A DNA stretch of 64,000 nt, from assembly GCA_010093685.1 (NCBI GenBank), contig MU006235.1, positions 62,001-126,000 of the forward strand. The letters are read 5' to 3'. This DNA is from Ophiobolus disseminans (Eukaryota; Ascomycota; Dothideomycetes; Pleosporales; Phaeosphaeriaceae). The translations under genes and the position numbers were made by a program. Below the pieces are notes generated by a model, which did not search any database, was not told the DNA's origin, and worked only from the letters and a program-made list of their open reading frames with translations. The stretch's first letter is position 1; each line of letters starts with the position of its first letter. Positions 22,061-32,638 of the stretch are shown here, one piece after another.

Positions 22061-24364
22061 CTATGGCTTTGAGATAGCTGTGACCGTGACATCATCAATA
22101 TAAACATCCACTGCAGATGTGCACCTAATATCCAGGTCCATTGCAGTCTCGCTCCCTGTTCCAACAACTACGATCCCGTCGCCCGTCGCTGAGTACGAGG
22201 TCTCGGGTGTGATTCTAAAGTCCACATAAGCGGCATCCCATAGAATTGTCAGATAGCAAACATCAGCGCGAGATTGCTTGATGAACAACTGCAGCCTATA
22301 TGACGTGCGAGCTTCGCTTACTACGGTTTGGGACAATGAGTATTCTCCGCCTGCGGTGCTGCTTAGATGATAACTGTTCCTACCCGTGTGGGCACTTCCA
22401 CGCTGGTAACCGCTTGCCGCTTCGTCAACATCGGTGGCGCCACGGTATGCTATAAAAGTCCATGCATTTGATAACGTCGTGTCCTCGAAGCTTGGATCGA
22501 CAAACAATTGGACAGAACTTTGTGGCGAGGGTGTCGAGGTCGAGACCAGGGAGGACGAGGAGAAGGACGCAGATGTTGCAGACTGACTAGCGAAGGTTTG
22601 AAGAGTGGATGTCGCAGGAGTGGAAAGCGTTGGCGAGATCGAAAGTTGCGGAGTGGGACTTTGGTTTGCTGTCGCCGAAGATGACACAGGATTGGGCGTT
22701 GAAGTGCTGCTCAGCGCTGTGCTAGACGAAACACTACTCTGACTGCCAACGAAAGAGCTCGACAATGCTGAGGACGAGACGGTGGCTGATGATGTCCCCG
22801 AAAACGACATAGCGCTGGACGTTGAAAAGCTGCTCAGTCCTGTAGGACTGCTGACTGAAGATCTTAATAATGTCGTGGATGAGATACTGGCTGGTGGTGT
22901 CGAAGTCGGACAAGCGGGCATTCCTGGTCCAGATGTGATTTTGACTGAGATATCGTCAACGGCGATCAGTAGCTGATAGTTTATGCTTGCTGTGACTTCG
23001 ATTGTCACTTTGGTCGCAGCAGCTGTCAGAGTCACGCGTCCAGTGACTTGCATAAAATCATCTGTGACTGGCAACGCTCCGGAAGCACAAAGTGTATCGC
23101 CGATATATATCTTCGCGGTAGTGTCAATCTCCCTACTAGATGATGTGTGCCGGAACCATGAAGAGCAATCGACTACGCTGCCAAGGGACATTGCAGGTAT
23201 CGTTTGTATTAAGGTAAATCCAACTGACGTCAACAGGGAAAAGTCTTTGAGCTCCGCCAAGGGGCGAGGAAGAATCGTGGAAACGAAATAGCGCCCGGGG
23301 TGGCCGGAATCAGAGGTCGATCGTCCAGAAGAATATCCTGTGCCCTTGGTGACCGTATATTGCCACGGTTGTGGAGCGACCTCCTCGAACTGTGTATTTA
23401 TAATCGCTACATCGACTGGGTTCATACACGGGGTATCAGAAGGGCTGGCCGATAAGCTGGCGGACGTAGAGATTATTGCAGAAATACTGGAAGACGAGAG
23501 ACTCGAGGAAACGGAGATAATTGCCGAGCTGCTAGCTGATGGGAATATGGACGAGGAGGAGCTTGATGATGCGATGCTCGAGGGCAAACTGCTCAGAGAG
23601 ATTCTTGATGAGACTGGGGTGGCTGATGATGAGGTGCTTGGGATCGGAACGCTCGAAGATGACTGCGAAGATGACGATGAGATTGGGGACTGAGATGATG
23701 TCCTGAAAACGCCCGTCGAAGAAGACGTGATGATTGCTCCAGTTATGGAAGACTTCAAGGTTGAGACGGTCAACAGAGTGGTGCTTGACGACCTCGAGGA
23801 CGAAGTCGAAGCCCTAACCGCAGAGGATGATATAGGGTTGCAGGTACCAAACTGGCTCTGGCATCCAGCTCCGCAATACGCAGACGTACTTCCACAATAG
23901 CTGTATTGCGAACAGCAATTGCCATATTTGGAGCCTTGACAGGTCATGCCAGCTGGCGAGGCGTCATACGCACTTCCACATCGAGCGTTCATCGAGATCT
24001 TGAGCGTGGAAGATGGCGCGGACAATGCCGATGATCGAGTGGAGGATGGAGCCTGAATAGAGACAGTAGGGCTTCGTACCGCTGACGAGGGCGAAGCGGA
24101 TCCTGCATCCACATTAGAAAATCGACTCGCCATGCACTAGAAGAAGTACTTACCGCTGCAAGTTCCCCAGCCAGTCTGACAGCCCGTTCCGCAGTAGTCC
24201 ACAGTCGAACCGCAGAATGAATATTGTGAACAACAGTTTCCAAAGGCGCTGCCTTGACAGGTCAAGCCAAAGCTTGGTCCACATCGCGCAGATACAGTGA
24301 TACGCTGGCCGAGTACATCTTGAACTTTGAGCGAGGTTACAGCCAAACAGAGTATGAGCCACAT
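22061..24364 (-). CDS. Secreted mucin-like protein with two chitin-binding (CBM18) domains
   Basis: Exons 24364-24154 and 24102-22061 (intron GTAAGT...TCTAATG...GCAG) encode 750 aa. The ATG at 24364 gives a signal peptide (about residues 1-19); the open frame upstream would add a hydrophobic prefix and is less likely. Two hevein-like CBM18 modules follow, each with the CCSQYxxCG core: one spans the splice site (around GNCCSQYSFCG), the other lies about 60 residues later (GNCCSQYSYCG). Long Ser/Thr/Pro-rich linkers, likely O-glycosylated, flank two beta-sandwich-like regions, each with a FEE/FEDT start, suggestive of carbohydrate-binding modules. There is no catalytic domain, transmembrane helix or GPI signal. 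Likely role: cell-wall or chitin binding outside the cell, possibly shielding chitin. The domain calls for the beta-rich parts are tentative. Confidence 0.8.
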
Positions 24365-25045
24365 TGTTCTTGGGCAGGATTGAAACGAAAGACTGGAGTG
24401 AAAGTAACCCGCAAGACACGTCAAAATAAAAAAGTACAAGGTGCACCAGATTTCAATTGAACTGAAAAGCACGTACTCTCATAGCTCGAGGCTGAGAAGA
24501 AGACTACTGTGGACTTCAATCTGGGGGCGTACGCAGATCACCCATGTCAGGCAGCCACAAGACGCAGATCGCTTTCTAAAGCTACCAAAAAAGGTACAAT
24601 TCCAAAACTGTTGCCGCGAGGTAGACAAGCTCAAAGCCACAAGCGCACATCATTTTGTGGTAAGGCATGCTAACAGCCTTGCCGAGCGAATCCTGCATGC
24701 CGGACGCATGTCCACGACTGGGTCTGGACCACTCTCAGGGGCAAGGCCGGGACGGAACTGTAACACAACAACAAATTCTCGTGGTTTCCTATCGTCTTTT
24801 CGTAAAAGGAGTTCGCGGCACGCCATGTCATCCTATCTAGTGACGATATCAGCAATGTCTTTAGCTGTCCTAATGTCGGAACGCAGCTCCACATGTCATC
24901 GCTATCGATACGACTTCACGTTATGCCTATTCTATCAACACTCACCTTCCACTACACAAAACAGTATCCAAGCAGGGTTTGCATACCTGCCAGCTTCCCC
25001 GTCCATCTATACATTCTCCAGCATTCCCACAAAACCCACGCGAAG
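24365..25045. other. Divergent intergenic region
   Basis: Upstream regions of the CBM18 gene (minus) and the MYND-finger gene (plus). Long open frames on both strands are not supported by motifs. Confidence 0.4.
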
Positions 25046-25710
25046 ATGCCCAACCCAACCTGTCCCACAGTAATCCCAATCCTCTCAGCAACCGGAGAAT
25101 ACAAGTCCCCCGACACAAAAACCACAACTCGCACTAATTTCACAGACTTCTCCCTCCGCTTCCAACACGCCCCAGACGCCCATCCGGCCTACACGCACCT
25201 CTTCGTCACGCACCAGCACCTCGCGAAACTCCTGATCGAGCATCCAGCTATGCGCCCGAATAAGGAACAGACCTTCTGCACCCCCGCAAAAAGTAAAAAC
25301 AAAATATATTTCATTTGGGACTATGTTATGCGCACATTCCAGCACATAGCAGGCACCTCGACCCCAGAGATCCGTATTCATCGCCCATGTTTTCCGACGT
25401 TATGGGTCGCACGCTTCAAGCTAAGGTGCTGACCGTTGACGAGACGGGGCAGCTGGATGAGATGAATGCTAGTGTTGGGTACAGGGACGATGATGGTGAG
25501 TTTGGGGATGAGATTGAGAAGTTGGCAAATAGACTAGATGTGTGTTCTGGTGGGTGCGCGGCGTGTGGGAGGGATAGGAGAGGTGGTGGAAGGGGGATGA
25601 TTGTGTGTGCGAGGTGGAAGGGGGAGAAGTATTGTGAGGCGGAGTGGAAGAGGGAGAGGTGGAAGGAGCATAAGAAGGGGTGCAGATCGGATGTTGGAGC
25701 GGTGGCTTAG
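25046..25710 (+). CDS. MYND-type zinc-finger protein
   Basis: Exons 25046-25292 and 25343-25710 (50-nt intron GTAAAA...CCAG) encode 204 aa. Splicing is required to join the N-terminal frame to the C-terminal frame. The C-terminus carries a MYND-like zinc finger: CSGGCAACGRD, then CARWKGEKYCEAEWKRERWKEHKKGC, which gives paired cysteines and the final HxxxC. MYND fingers bind proline-rich peptides and occur in fungal regulators. The N-terminal 140 residues have no recognisable domain, so the role is unknown. The start was chosen at the ATG giving MPNPTCP; an in-frame extension upstream is possible. Confidence 0.7.
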
Positions 25711-25908
25711 GTTTGGTCATGTCTGGATGTGACATGTTGCCAACTTCATAATTTTAGCTTTTCAGCTTATGAAATCCATTTCTTTCTCATACCTGTCACC
25801 TATAAGCTTAGACTCGTACGCGTAAGCTCATCATCCCCCACTAGCGTAAACAGTAGTCAACCCTTCACATCAACCCGTACAAGCACCCGCCAAAACCCGT
25901 ATAACGTC

Positions 25909-26790
25909 CTACCCTCCGTCCTCACCCCTCCCAAGAAGAAACCCCCCAACCACCCCCACAACCTCCCCCGCATCATCCTCCCCCTCAATCCCCCTCACCA
26001 CCTGGCCCATCCTATCCACCCCCCACACGCCCCCAAAATACCTCCTAACCGTCTCCCCACACATCCTCGCATCGAACTCGCAATGCCCCTGCATCGTCAA
26101 AACCCTGCTCGCCTCAAAAACGCCCTGCACTCTACACTGCTGCGTACTCCCCACGCTCATCCACCCTCGCGGTAACTCGTTCAGTACGACGTGATCCCGA
26201 TGAATGAATTGCAGCCTCATCGTCTCTTTCGCATAGCCAACAGCTGCCCGGAAAGCGGGGGTCAGGTCTACGTGCTTGACGCCTATTTCCCAGCCCAGAG
26301 GATGCGGCTCGACAGGTGCATCCAAGAGGCTAGCGCAGATGATTTGGTGCCCGAAACAGCTTCCGAAGATGCGTACGTGTTTGTGCGTTGCGTACACGTG
26401 CTTTATAAACGTGTCCAGGCGGCGTATCCAGGGTGCGTCGTCGTACGCGGAATGTGCGGAGCCGCTGATGATTAGGGCGTCGAAGGCGCGCATGTCGGGG
26501 GGATACGCAAGGGAAGTGACGTCGAAGTCGGTTGTTTGGATAGCGATGTGCGGCATTGCGCGAGTGAGGAGCGAGTGGAAGATGCGGCCGTATGTGTGGC
26601 CGTGGCTGGCGTGGACAGTGGTGACGGGGGTGTCGGCGTTTAGGGCGCATACGTGGAGGGTTTGGGGCACTGGAGGGTGCCTGTGAGGCGTTGGTACGAA
26701 AGTGGTGTGGGATCTGGATCGGGCGCAGGAAGTGATGAGGCGCTTGCCGTGGTGGGCGAGTTTCAGAACATTTGTTTGCTGCGTGTGCAT
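25909..26790 (-). CDS. Class I glutamine amidotransferase-like protein
   Basis: A single exon of 293 aa. It has the class I GATase fold with a nucleophile elbow GSCFGHQ (C145) and the catalytic His-x-Glu pair in MQGHCEFD (H236, E238). The ALIISGS segment at about 105-111 is also typical. Stand-alone members in fungi are usually annotated as GMP synthase-like or gamma-glutamyl peptidase-like enzymes acting on glutamine or gamma-glutamyl compounds. The substrate cannot be told from sequence. The N-terminal 40 residues are basic and Ser/Thr/His-rich and could be a mitochondrial presequence. The coding strand is complete; GC-rich codon use at the 3' end is like that of its neighbours. Confidence 0.85.
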   Translation of the reverse strand: MHTQQTNVLKLAHHGKRLITSCARSRSHTTFVPTPHRHPPVPQTLHVCALNADTPVTTVHASHGHTYGRIFHSLLTRAMPHIAIQTTDFDVTSLAYPPDMRAFDALIISGSAHSAYDDAPWIRRLDTFIKHVYATHKHVRIFGSCFGHQIICASLLDAPVEPHPLGWEIGVKHVDLTPAFRAAVGYAKETMRLQFIHRDHVVLNELPRGWMSVGSTQQCRVQGVFEASRVLTMQGHCEFDARMCGETVRRYFGGVWGVDRMGQVVRGIEGEDDAGEVVGVVGGFLLGRGEDGG

Positions 26791-27052
26791 GGTGGGAGTG
26801 ATGAGGGTTTGATAGTTGGGGTTGAAGGGCTGCGGTTATGCGCATTTTTTGAGTACCGCTTGGAGAAGAAAAGAGTACGTGCACCCTTGGATATTGCAAT
26901 CTTTATAATTGTGTGTTCAGATTCCTACTCAGTCGTTTAATCCAAGGCGCAGCCGTTAGGATTCAAAGTGCTTACCCTGGAGGATGCTGACTGAATTGCA
27001 GGATCGGGTTACAAGGTGAGACCCATGCAATCGCAAAGCTGCAATCGTATCT

Positions 27053-27898
27053 TTACTTGGTGGCCTCTGTCGTAGCCGCGTCCTTTTCCTCGTCCACCCT
27101 CTTTTCTTCCACTTTTGGCGCTTCCTTCTTCTCCTCCACCTTCTTTCCCTCAAACACGAGCGTCAAAACCCCACCAACAGTGCCCTCGCGTTTGGTCTCT
27201 CTGGAGCCCTTGCACTCCTTGACTGCATCCTCGACCGCTTTCACCAAACTATTCGCCTCTTCTTCCGTTGCTTTTCGGCCCTTCGTTTTCGGACCGAGCA
27301 GCAGTTCTACCTTTCTGCCGTCCTTCAAAAATTCCTTCAATCGTCCCATCCGGTGCTTCAGGTCTCCTCCGGCGATGGCCCAATTGAGTTCGAGATTCTT
27401 TGGTGGCGGACCCGCACCTTGGCCTCTTGCTTGCCGTCGGAGAATATCTAGTTTGCGCTCGTGTTGGGCGCGCAAGTCAATCTTAGAGATTATCCGACAT
27501 GTGGGCACATCCTCCGGATCCGGGTTTCCGAACTCATCCACTTTTGTAGGAGTCATTTGCACAAGGTAGTGAGTGGTCCTATTTACTTGGAACAGGGCAT
27601 CCTGAAGGCGAACATCGGTGTTGTATTGACCGTTCTTGTCAACGAAATTTATTCGTGGAGCATCGATGGCAGTGTCGAGGATGTAGTGATCAGAGATGGC
27701 GTGGCGCTGTGTGTCTTTCTTGAAAACCTTTGTGCGAATGGAGGTACGAGGGGTCAGACTTGGCGATTGCGATGGCTGTAAGGGAGATGTAAATGCTGGT
27801 GCGTATATGAGAGGTATAGAGGTTGGTGTGCGAAGGGAAGGGAGGACGAAGACGCGATAGAGGGCGCGGGAGGTGCCCGAGATATGTGTTGGTGGCAT
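27053..27898 (-). CDS. Mitochondrial translation initiation factor IF-3
   Basis: A single exon of 281 aa. The N-terminal 65 residues are basic and hydroxylated, consistent with a mitochondrial presequence. IF3-N follows (APRINFVDKNGQ, VRLQDALFQVNR, LVQMTP), then IF3-C (ELNWAIAGGDLKHRMGRLKEFLKDGRKVELLLGPKTKGRK). A Lys/Glu-rich tail of about 30 residues ends the protein. IF3 binds the small mitoribosomal subunit and promotes initiator selection and subunit dissociation; yeast Aim23 is the counterpart. It is divergently arranged with ATG16, about 296 bp apart. Confidence 0.9.
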   Translation of the reverse strand: MPPTHISGTSRALYRVFVLPSLRTPTSIPLIYAPAFTSPLQPSQSPSLTPRTSIRTKVFKKDTQRHAISDHYILDTAIDAPRINFVDKNGQYNTDVRLQDALFQVNRTTHYLVQMTPTKVDEFGNPDPEDVPTCRIISKIDLRAQHERKLDILRRQARGQGAGPPPKNLELNWAIAGGDLKHRMGRLKEFLKDGRKVELLLGPKTKGRKATEEEANSLVKAVEDAVKECKGSRETKREGTVGGVLTLVFEGKKVEEKKEAPKVEEKRVDEEKDAATTEATK

Positions 27899-28194
27899 TG
27901 TCGTGCGATTGACGTGCGGAGGCAGACGCTGGGAAAGACGGAGATGTGGTGTCTGCGTTTAACTTGGAGTGTGACGTGGGTGAAGCTCTTGACGGCGGCC
28001 ATCGAAGCTTTTCGACGATGGCCAAACACTTTCGCCCGATTCGGCTCACCCCCGAAAACGCCGCAGCCCCCACCAGCCCATCGGTCGTCGACTCCTCGGT
28101 GACACGCTTCAGCCTACTCGATGTAGTAAACCATCATGAGAGCGGTAGTATCACTTCTTTCATCGCCTCAACTTGCCTATCTTCACCTGCCGCC
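27899..28194. promoter_or_regulatory. Divergent promoter, mitochondrial IF3 / ATG16
   Basis: The 296 bp between the two start codons must hold both promoters. An open frame upstream of the ATG16 start exists but is not needed. No specific site is recognised. Confidence 0.45.
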
Positions 28195-28923
28195 ATGAGT
28201 AACCCGCTTGCCGAATACTTATCTGCCATCGAGGCACGCGACGCGAGAGAGAAGGCGCATGAAGAGTATATTAATGCCTGTAAGCTGCGCTTGCGTCACA
28301 CAGTCTTAGGGGTGAGAATGTGGCTGTAAACAGGGATGTGTTGATAGTTTCTAGATAGCAAGCTTGCCGACCGTACAGCGACTCTGGCAAAACAGCCAAC
28401 AGATACCACGGAGGATACAGCGTCTACACCCACTGGATCCATAAAAACCATCCGCCCTGGTACGCCCAAAAGCAAAGCTACAACCACAGCAGCGGATGTT
28501 GCTTCTCCCTCGTCCCTCGCGCAAATACGATCCGAGCTTGCATCCACCCAGCGAACGCGTGGCGACCTAGAAACCAAGCTCAACACCATCAATACTGAAC
28601 TCTCCACCCTCAAAGCCTCAGACGCCCTACAGAAGCAGCGCATAGCACAGCTGGAGAAAGTGCGGGTAAACTTGGAGCGGCGCGGCAAAGACAGGGTGGA
28701 CGAGTCAAAGCTCAAGGGGAAGTTTGTCGAGGACATACAGGACGAGATGGTGGCTTTGACGCTGCAGCTGAACATGGCAGAGAAGGAGAAGGAGAAGCTC
28801 CAGAAGGAAAACGACGATCTGACGAAACGGTGGATGCGCAAGATGGAGGAGGAGGCGGACAAGATGAACAGTCGCATGGGCTGGGAGGATCAAAGCGGGA
28901 GGCGGAAGGGGAGCAGGAGCTAA
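28195..28923 (+). CDS. ATG16: Autophagy protein ATG16
   Basis: Exons 28195-28279 and 28355-28923 (intron GTAAGC...TTTCTAG, 75 nt) encode 217 aa. The N-terminus carries the short ATG5-binding helix (LAEYLSAIEARDAREKA). The central and C-terminal part is the coiled-coil dimerisation domain, with a strongly heptad-like region (VDESKLKGKFVEDIQDEM, LNMAEKEKEKLQKENDDLTK). ATG16 scaffolds the ATG12-ATG5 conjugate that directs ATG8 lipidation at the phagophore. The length agrees with fungal Atg16 (about 150-220 aa), which lacks the WD40 domain of animals. Splicing is required to reach the coiled coil. Confidence 0.9.
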
Positions 28924-29144
28924 AGTCTCAACCTAGTATTTTGACCGTTCCTGGATAGCTTCGTAGCTTCAAATATTTTACTCCTCCTTGCGAAGCCCGT
29001 TCCTGGTCTTAAGGCCCTGCGTCACTGGTGCCTGTATCTCTTGGCAGCGATTGACAGCTCCCCACCATAACTTTGGAGCTCCCGCCTCACCACACCACAA
29101 CAACACCACACTCCCTCTACACACCCTCCACACGCACCTCAACC

Positions 29145-30296
29145 ATGGGGACCGCTCTGAAGACCTGGGGTAAGCTCATCCTAAATCCATCCTCAATAAC
29201 CTCTCCAGGAACCCCGCATTGCCCCGCCATCAACAGACCACCTACTAACACCCACGCAGAGCTCGAGAACTCCGTCAAACTCGTCGACCCCACCAAAGAT
29301 GCCCTCTACTCGTACTCGGCCTCGGCCCAAAAATCCATCAACGAAGCCCACCCATGGCGCACCGACCCGCACTACTTCACCAGCGTGCGCATCTCGGCCG
29401 TCGCGCTCCTCAAGATGGTCATGCACGCGCGCTCGGGCGGTTCCCTTGAAGTAATGGGCCTGATGCTCGGCAAGATCGAAGCCCACACCTTTGTCGTGAC
29501 CGACGCGTTCCGGCTGCCCGTCGAAGGCACCGAGACGCGCGTCAATGCCCAGGACGAGGCGAACGAGTATATGGTCGAGTTCCTGCAGCGGGCGCGCGAG
29601 CAGGGGCAGAGCGATAACGCGGTGGGTTGGTATCATAGTCATCCTGGGTACGGGTGCTGGCTTTCGGGCATCGACGTCAACACGCAGAAGACGCAGCAGC
29701 AATTCCAGGACCCATTCTGTGCCATCGTCATCGACCCTGATCGCACAGTCAGCGCAGGAACAGTCGAAATCGGCGCCTTCCGCACCTATTCACAAGCCTA
29801 CATCGAAGACAAGGAGAAAACATCCGGCTCCAAAGGCGGCGGCGGCGGCACCGACAGCGACGGCTTCCAAACCATCCCCCTCGGCAAAATCGAAGACTTC
29901 GGCGCCCACGCCGCACACTACTACTCCCTCGAAGTCTCGCACTACAAATCCTCCCTCGACACAAAGATCCTCGAAGCCCTCTGGAACAAGTACTGGGTCC
30001 AAACGCTCTCCTCTTCCCCACTCATATCGAACCGCGACTACGGCACAAAGCAAATCAGCGACCTTGCGCGTAAGATTCAGCAGGAAAATACGAGCAGCAA
30101 GCGCTTCAAGACAATGCAGGCGCCGGGCACGAGTGAGAAAGATCAGCTGGGTAAGCTGGGTCATGCGGGGAGCAAAATTGCACGCGAAGAGGATATGGGA
30201 TTGTTGGCGGCGAAGGTTAAGGATCAGGTGTTTAATCTGAAAGGTGGGGCGCAGGAGCCGGTTAGCCAGGAGGTGGAGATGGAGATGAAGAATTGA
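29145..30296 (+). CDS. CSN5: COP9 signalosome subunit 5 (JAMM deneddylase)
   Basis: Exons 29145-29169 and 29260-30296 (90-nt intron, GTAAGC...ACGCAG) encode 353 aa. The MPN+ domain has the complete JAMM metalloprotease site: E72 in LEVMG, then H134, H136 and D147 in HSHPGYGCWLSGID. This is the catalytic subunit that removes NEDD8 from cullins within the COP9 signalosome. In filamentous fungi the complex controls development and secondary metabolism. The low-complexity GGGGG insertion after SGSK and the downstream C-terminal helices are typical. The gene is intact and the start lies in a CAACCATGG context. Confidence 0.95.
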   Translation: MGTALKTWGKLILNPSSITSPGTPHCPAINRPPTNTHAELENSVKLVDPTKDALYSYSASAQKSINEAHPWRTDPHYFTSVRISAVALLKMVMHARSGGSLEVMGLMLGKIEAHTFVVTDAFRLPVEGTETRVNAQDEANEYMVEFLQRAREQGQSDNAVGWYHSHPGYGCWLSGIDVNTQKTQQQFQDPFCAIVIDPDRTVSAGTVEIGAFRTYSQAYIEDKEKTSGSKGGGGGTDSDGFQTIPLGKIEDFGAHAAHYYSLEVSHYKSSLDTKILEALWNKYWVQTLSSSPLISNRDYGTKQISDLARKIQQENTSSKRFKTMQAPGTSEKDQLGKLGHAGSKIAREEDMGLLAAKVKDQVFNLKGGAQEPVSQEVEMEMKN

Positions 30297-30635
30297 GGAG
30301 CCGGGGGATGGAATCATGACGGAAATGGACGCGAGGCGTTCGCTGCATAGCTAGGCGTTTATGGCGCTGATGGATGGGCATACTAGAGCATGGCAATGGA
30401 ATCGAACATGATAACATGAAACTCATATGTTTCTGAAAAGGTGATGCTACTCAGTACATGGAAGCGGTGAATCAGAACTCCGAATTCACACAGCCAGCGT
30501 GTTTACAGCTAATCCGCCATGTCTAATTCCCAACATTTCACCCCACCAAGCATATACCCAGTCAAATCCCTTGACCTCAAATACTTCCGACACTGCCCTC
30601 ACAAACACGTCCCCGCCTCCCCCCGCAAAACATCC
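30297..30635. other. Convergent intergenic region
   Basis: 3' regions of CSN5 (plus) and the coiled-coil orphan (minus). No element is supported. Confidence 0.4.
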
Positions 30636-32325
30636 TCACAGCCCACTCTCCCTCGCCATAATATCCCACCCCACCAACCTCCACACCTCCTCCTTATACC
30701 ACTGCTCCACATCCTCATCCTGTATCTTGCCCACGTTCTGCAAATTACCCACACGCATAGCAGGTATCGGTTTTGTCAGCACATCCAAGAATTCATCATC
30801 GGATGAACTGCCGTACATGCAAGCCACCAGCGTGCGCTGTAGGCGGTCTTTTGCAATGGCGCTGAGTCGGCCTTTCGGTGCTGCTGGGAGAGTCTTCATG
30901 CTGATAGTCCTGGCGAGACAGTTCGAAATGGGACTCTTGGGGGCTTTAGTGTTGGGTGGGTTCATGTGGTGTGGTGCGAGGCCCATTGCGCGCTCGAGGA
31001 TGAGTACTAGAGCTTTGACTTCGAGGCGGGTGCCCAGAGCGTTGGTGTCGCATTTCGCTTTGTCAATCTCGTTGGTAGGTTCTGGGGGAGGTGCAAGGTT
31101 GTCTTCGATATTGGCACTGCGATGTCGTCCGAAGGTGCAGTAATGCAAACGCTTACCCACACGCTCGAGCAGAAGGAACACGAAGGCGTCGAATATTTTC
31201 TGGTGTATGCCGTTTGTCTTGTCGAGGAGACCCAGCAGTCCGATCAGAAAGTGAGCTAGGGATCGAGCTGGCATGGACTCTTTGACAACGGCGGGTGTGG
31301 CTTTGGCCTTACCCTTCTTCAATGGTGCAGGTGTAGACCTTGCGGTTTCAGCTGTCTGGTGGGCAGACGATTCGATTGCAGACAACACTGTATTGAACAT
31401 CTCGGCCAGCTCACAGATCACAAGGCTCGGCAATCGATCATCGTGAGTGGCGTCCATCATCCGAGTGATACCCACAAGCACAGACATGAATCCGCGAGCA
31501 GATATCGTCAAGGCTTGCGCGAAGTCTGTCCAGTCCTCGCCCAAAGCCCGTGGTCCCGAATTGCTCCTGCCATGTCGTGATAGATGCGCATGGTTGTGTG
31601 CGACGAATCGGATGACCTTGGCAAGTGAGGATGATGTTCGGACTAGATGACGGCACAGAACTTCGGGATCTGGCGCGGTAGCTCTACACAGCTGATGTGT
31701 GGTGTACAGTGCTTCAATGACAGACGTACCATCTGGTGGAGTGTCAGTATCACTTAATTCATGATGATGACAAAAAAATGGGGCAACTCACCTTCGCCTA
31801 GTTCTTCCAGGAAGTCAAAGTCACTCTCGATGGCTTCCTGTGTGTGTGCAACTGATTGCTCGGCTGTCTTGAAAGACTGGGCTTTTGGACGCTTAGGTGA
31901 CCGTGACGGCGGCGCAGGTGCCTTTCGTTTTGTTGTGTTCGTTGCTGTACTTGGACGCTCGTCTGGCGTACCGCCCGTTCTTTGCGACAACAGATGATTA
32001 GATCTCTCCAGTTTGATGTTGATGCTTTGCAACCGGTCGCATTCCTCCTGTGCCTTCTTGCACTGGTCTTGCCAGTACCCGACAAGATCGATGTAGTGTT
32101 CGATCTCGTCCACATCGTACGCCGGCTGCGCCACTTTCCAATGTTCTCGCAGCTGCAGGACATATTCTGCGACGGTCAGAGTTGTAGTCATGCATGCAGG
32201 ATTGGATGACACCCACCGCGTATAGTGATGTCGAGAGGTTTGGAGCGGTTGATTGCAATAGCCAGAGCGATCTGGTCGCGGGATGGAAGAATCGGTGAAG
32301 CAAGGACGGGGGTGCTTGGAGCCAT
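30636..32325 (-). CDS. Uncharacterised 526-aa protein with a coiled coil
   Basis: Three exons (32325-32217, 32166-31792, 31732-30636) join in frame with good splice signals (GTGGGT...GCAG and GTGAGT...CCAG). The N-terminal third contains a coiled coil (about residues 55-95, YIDLVGYWQDQCKKAQEECD onward). A basic linker with PSRSPKRPK resembles a nuclear localisation signal. The C-terminal 300 residues look helical and globular (for example MDATHDDRLPSLVICELAEM). No domain is recognised. Coding composition is even and there are no lesions, so the gene appears functional. A nuclear role is only an inference from the basic motif. Confidence 0.7.
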
Positions 32326-32638
32326 GGTGAGAGATATGTGGGCGTCGTAATGTCAGATGCGGACTCGGGGTACTGGACAAGACGTTCGGCTATAACTCAC
32401 AGAGGACCTAGTGGTTGAGGAAGGAGCCATGTCGGCAAAAAGTGTGGGGCGATATTGTGAGGCAGGGGCGAGGGGGTAGGAAAGGAAGGAGGAAAGGGCG
32501 ACCTCGCACTGCAGCACGACCCACCTCGGGAACATCGACGCTTCAATGCGAATTTAACAGTATGATACATTCAAGTGGCCAGAGACGGCGCGTGCTTGTA
32601 TACACTTACAGCTCATAAATTTGCTACACCATACCACC
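32326..32638. other. Intergenic
   Basis: 5' region of the coiled-coil orphan and 3' flank of the mL38 gene. No element is recognised. Confidence 0.35.
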
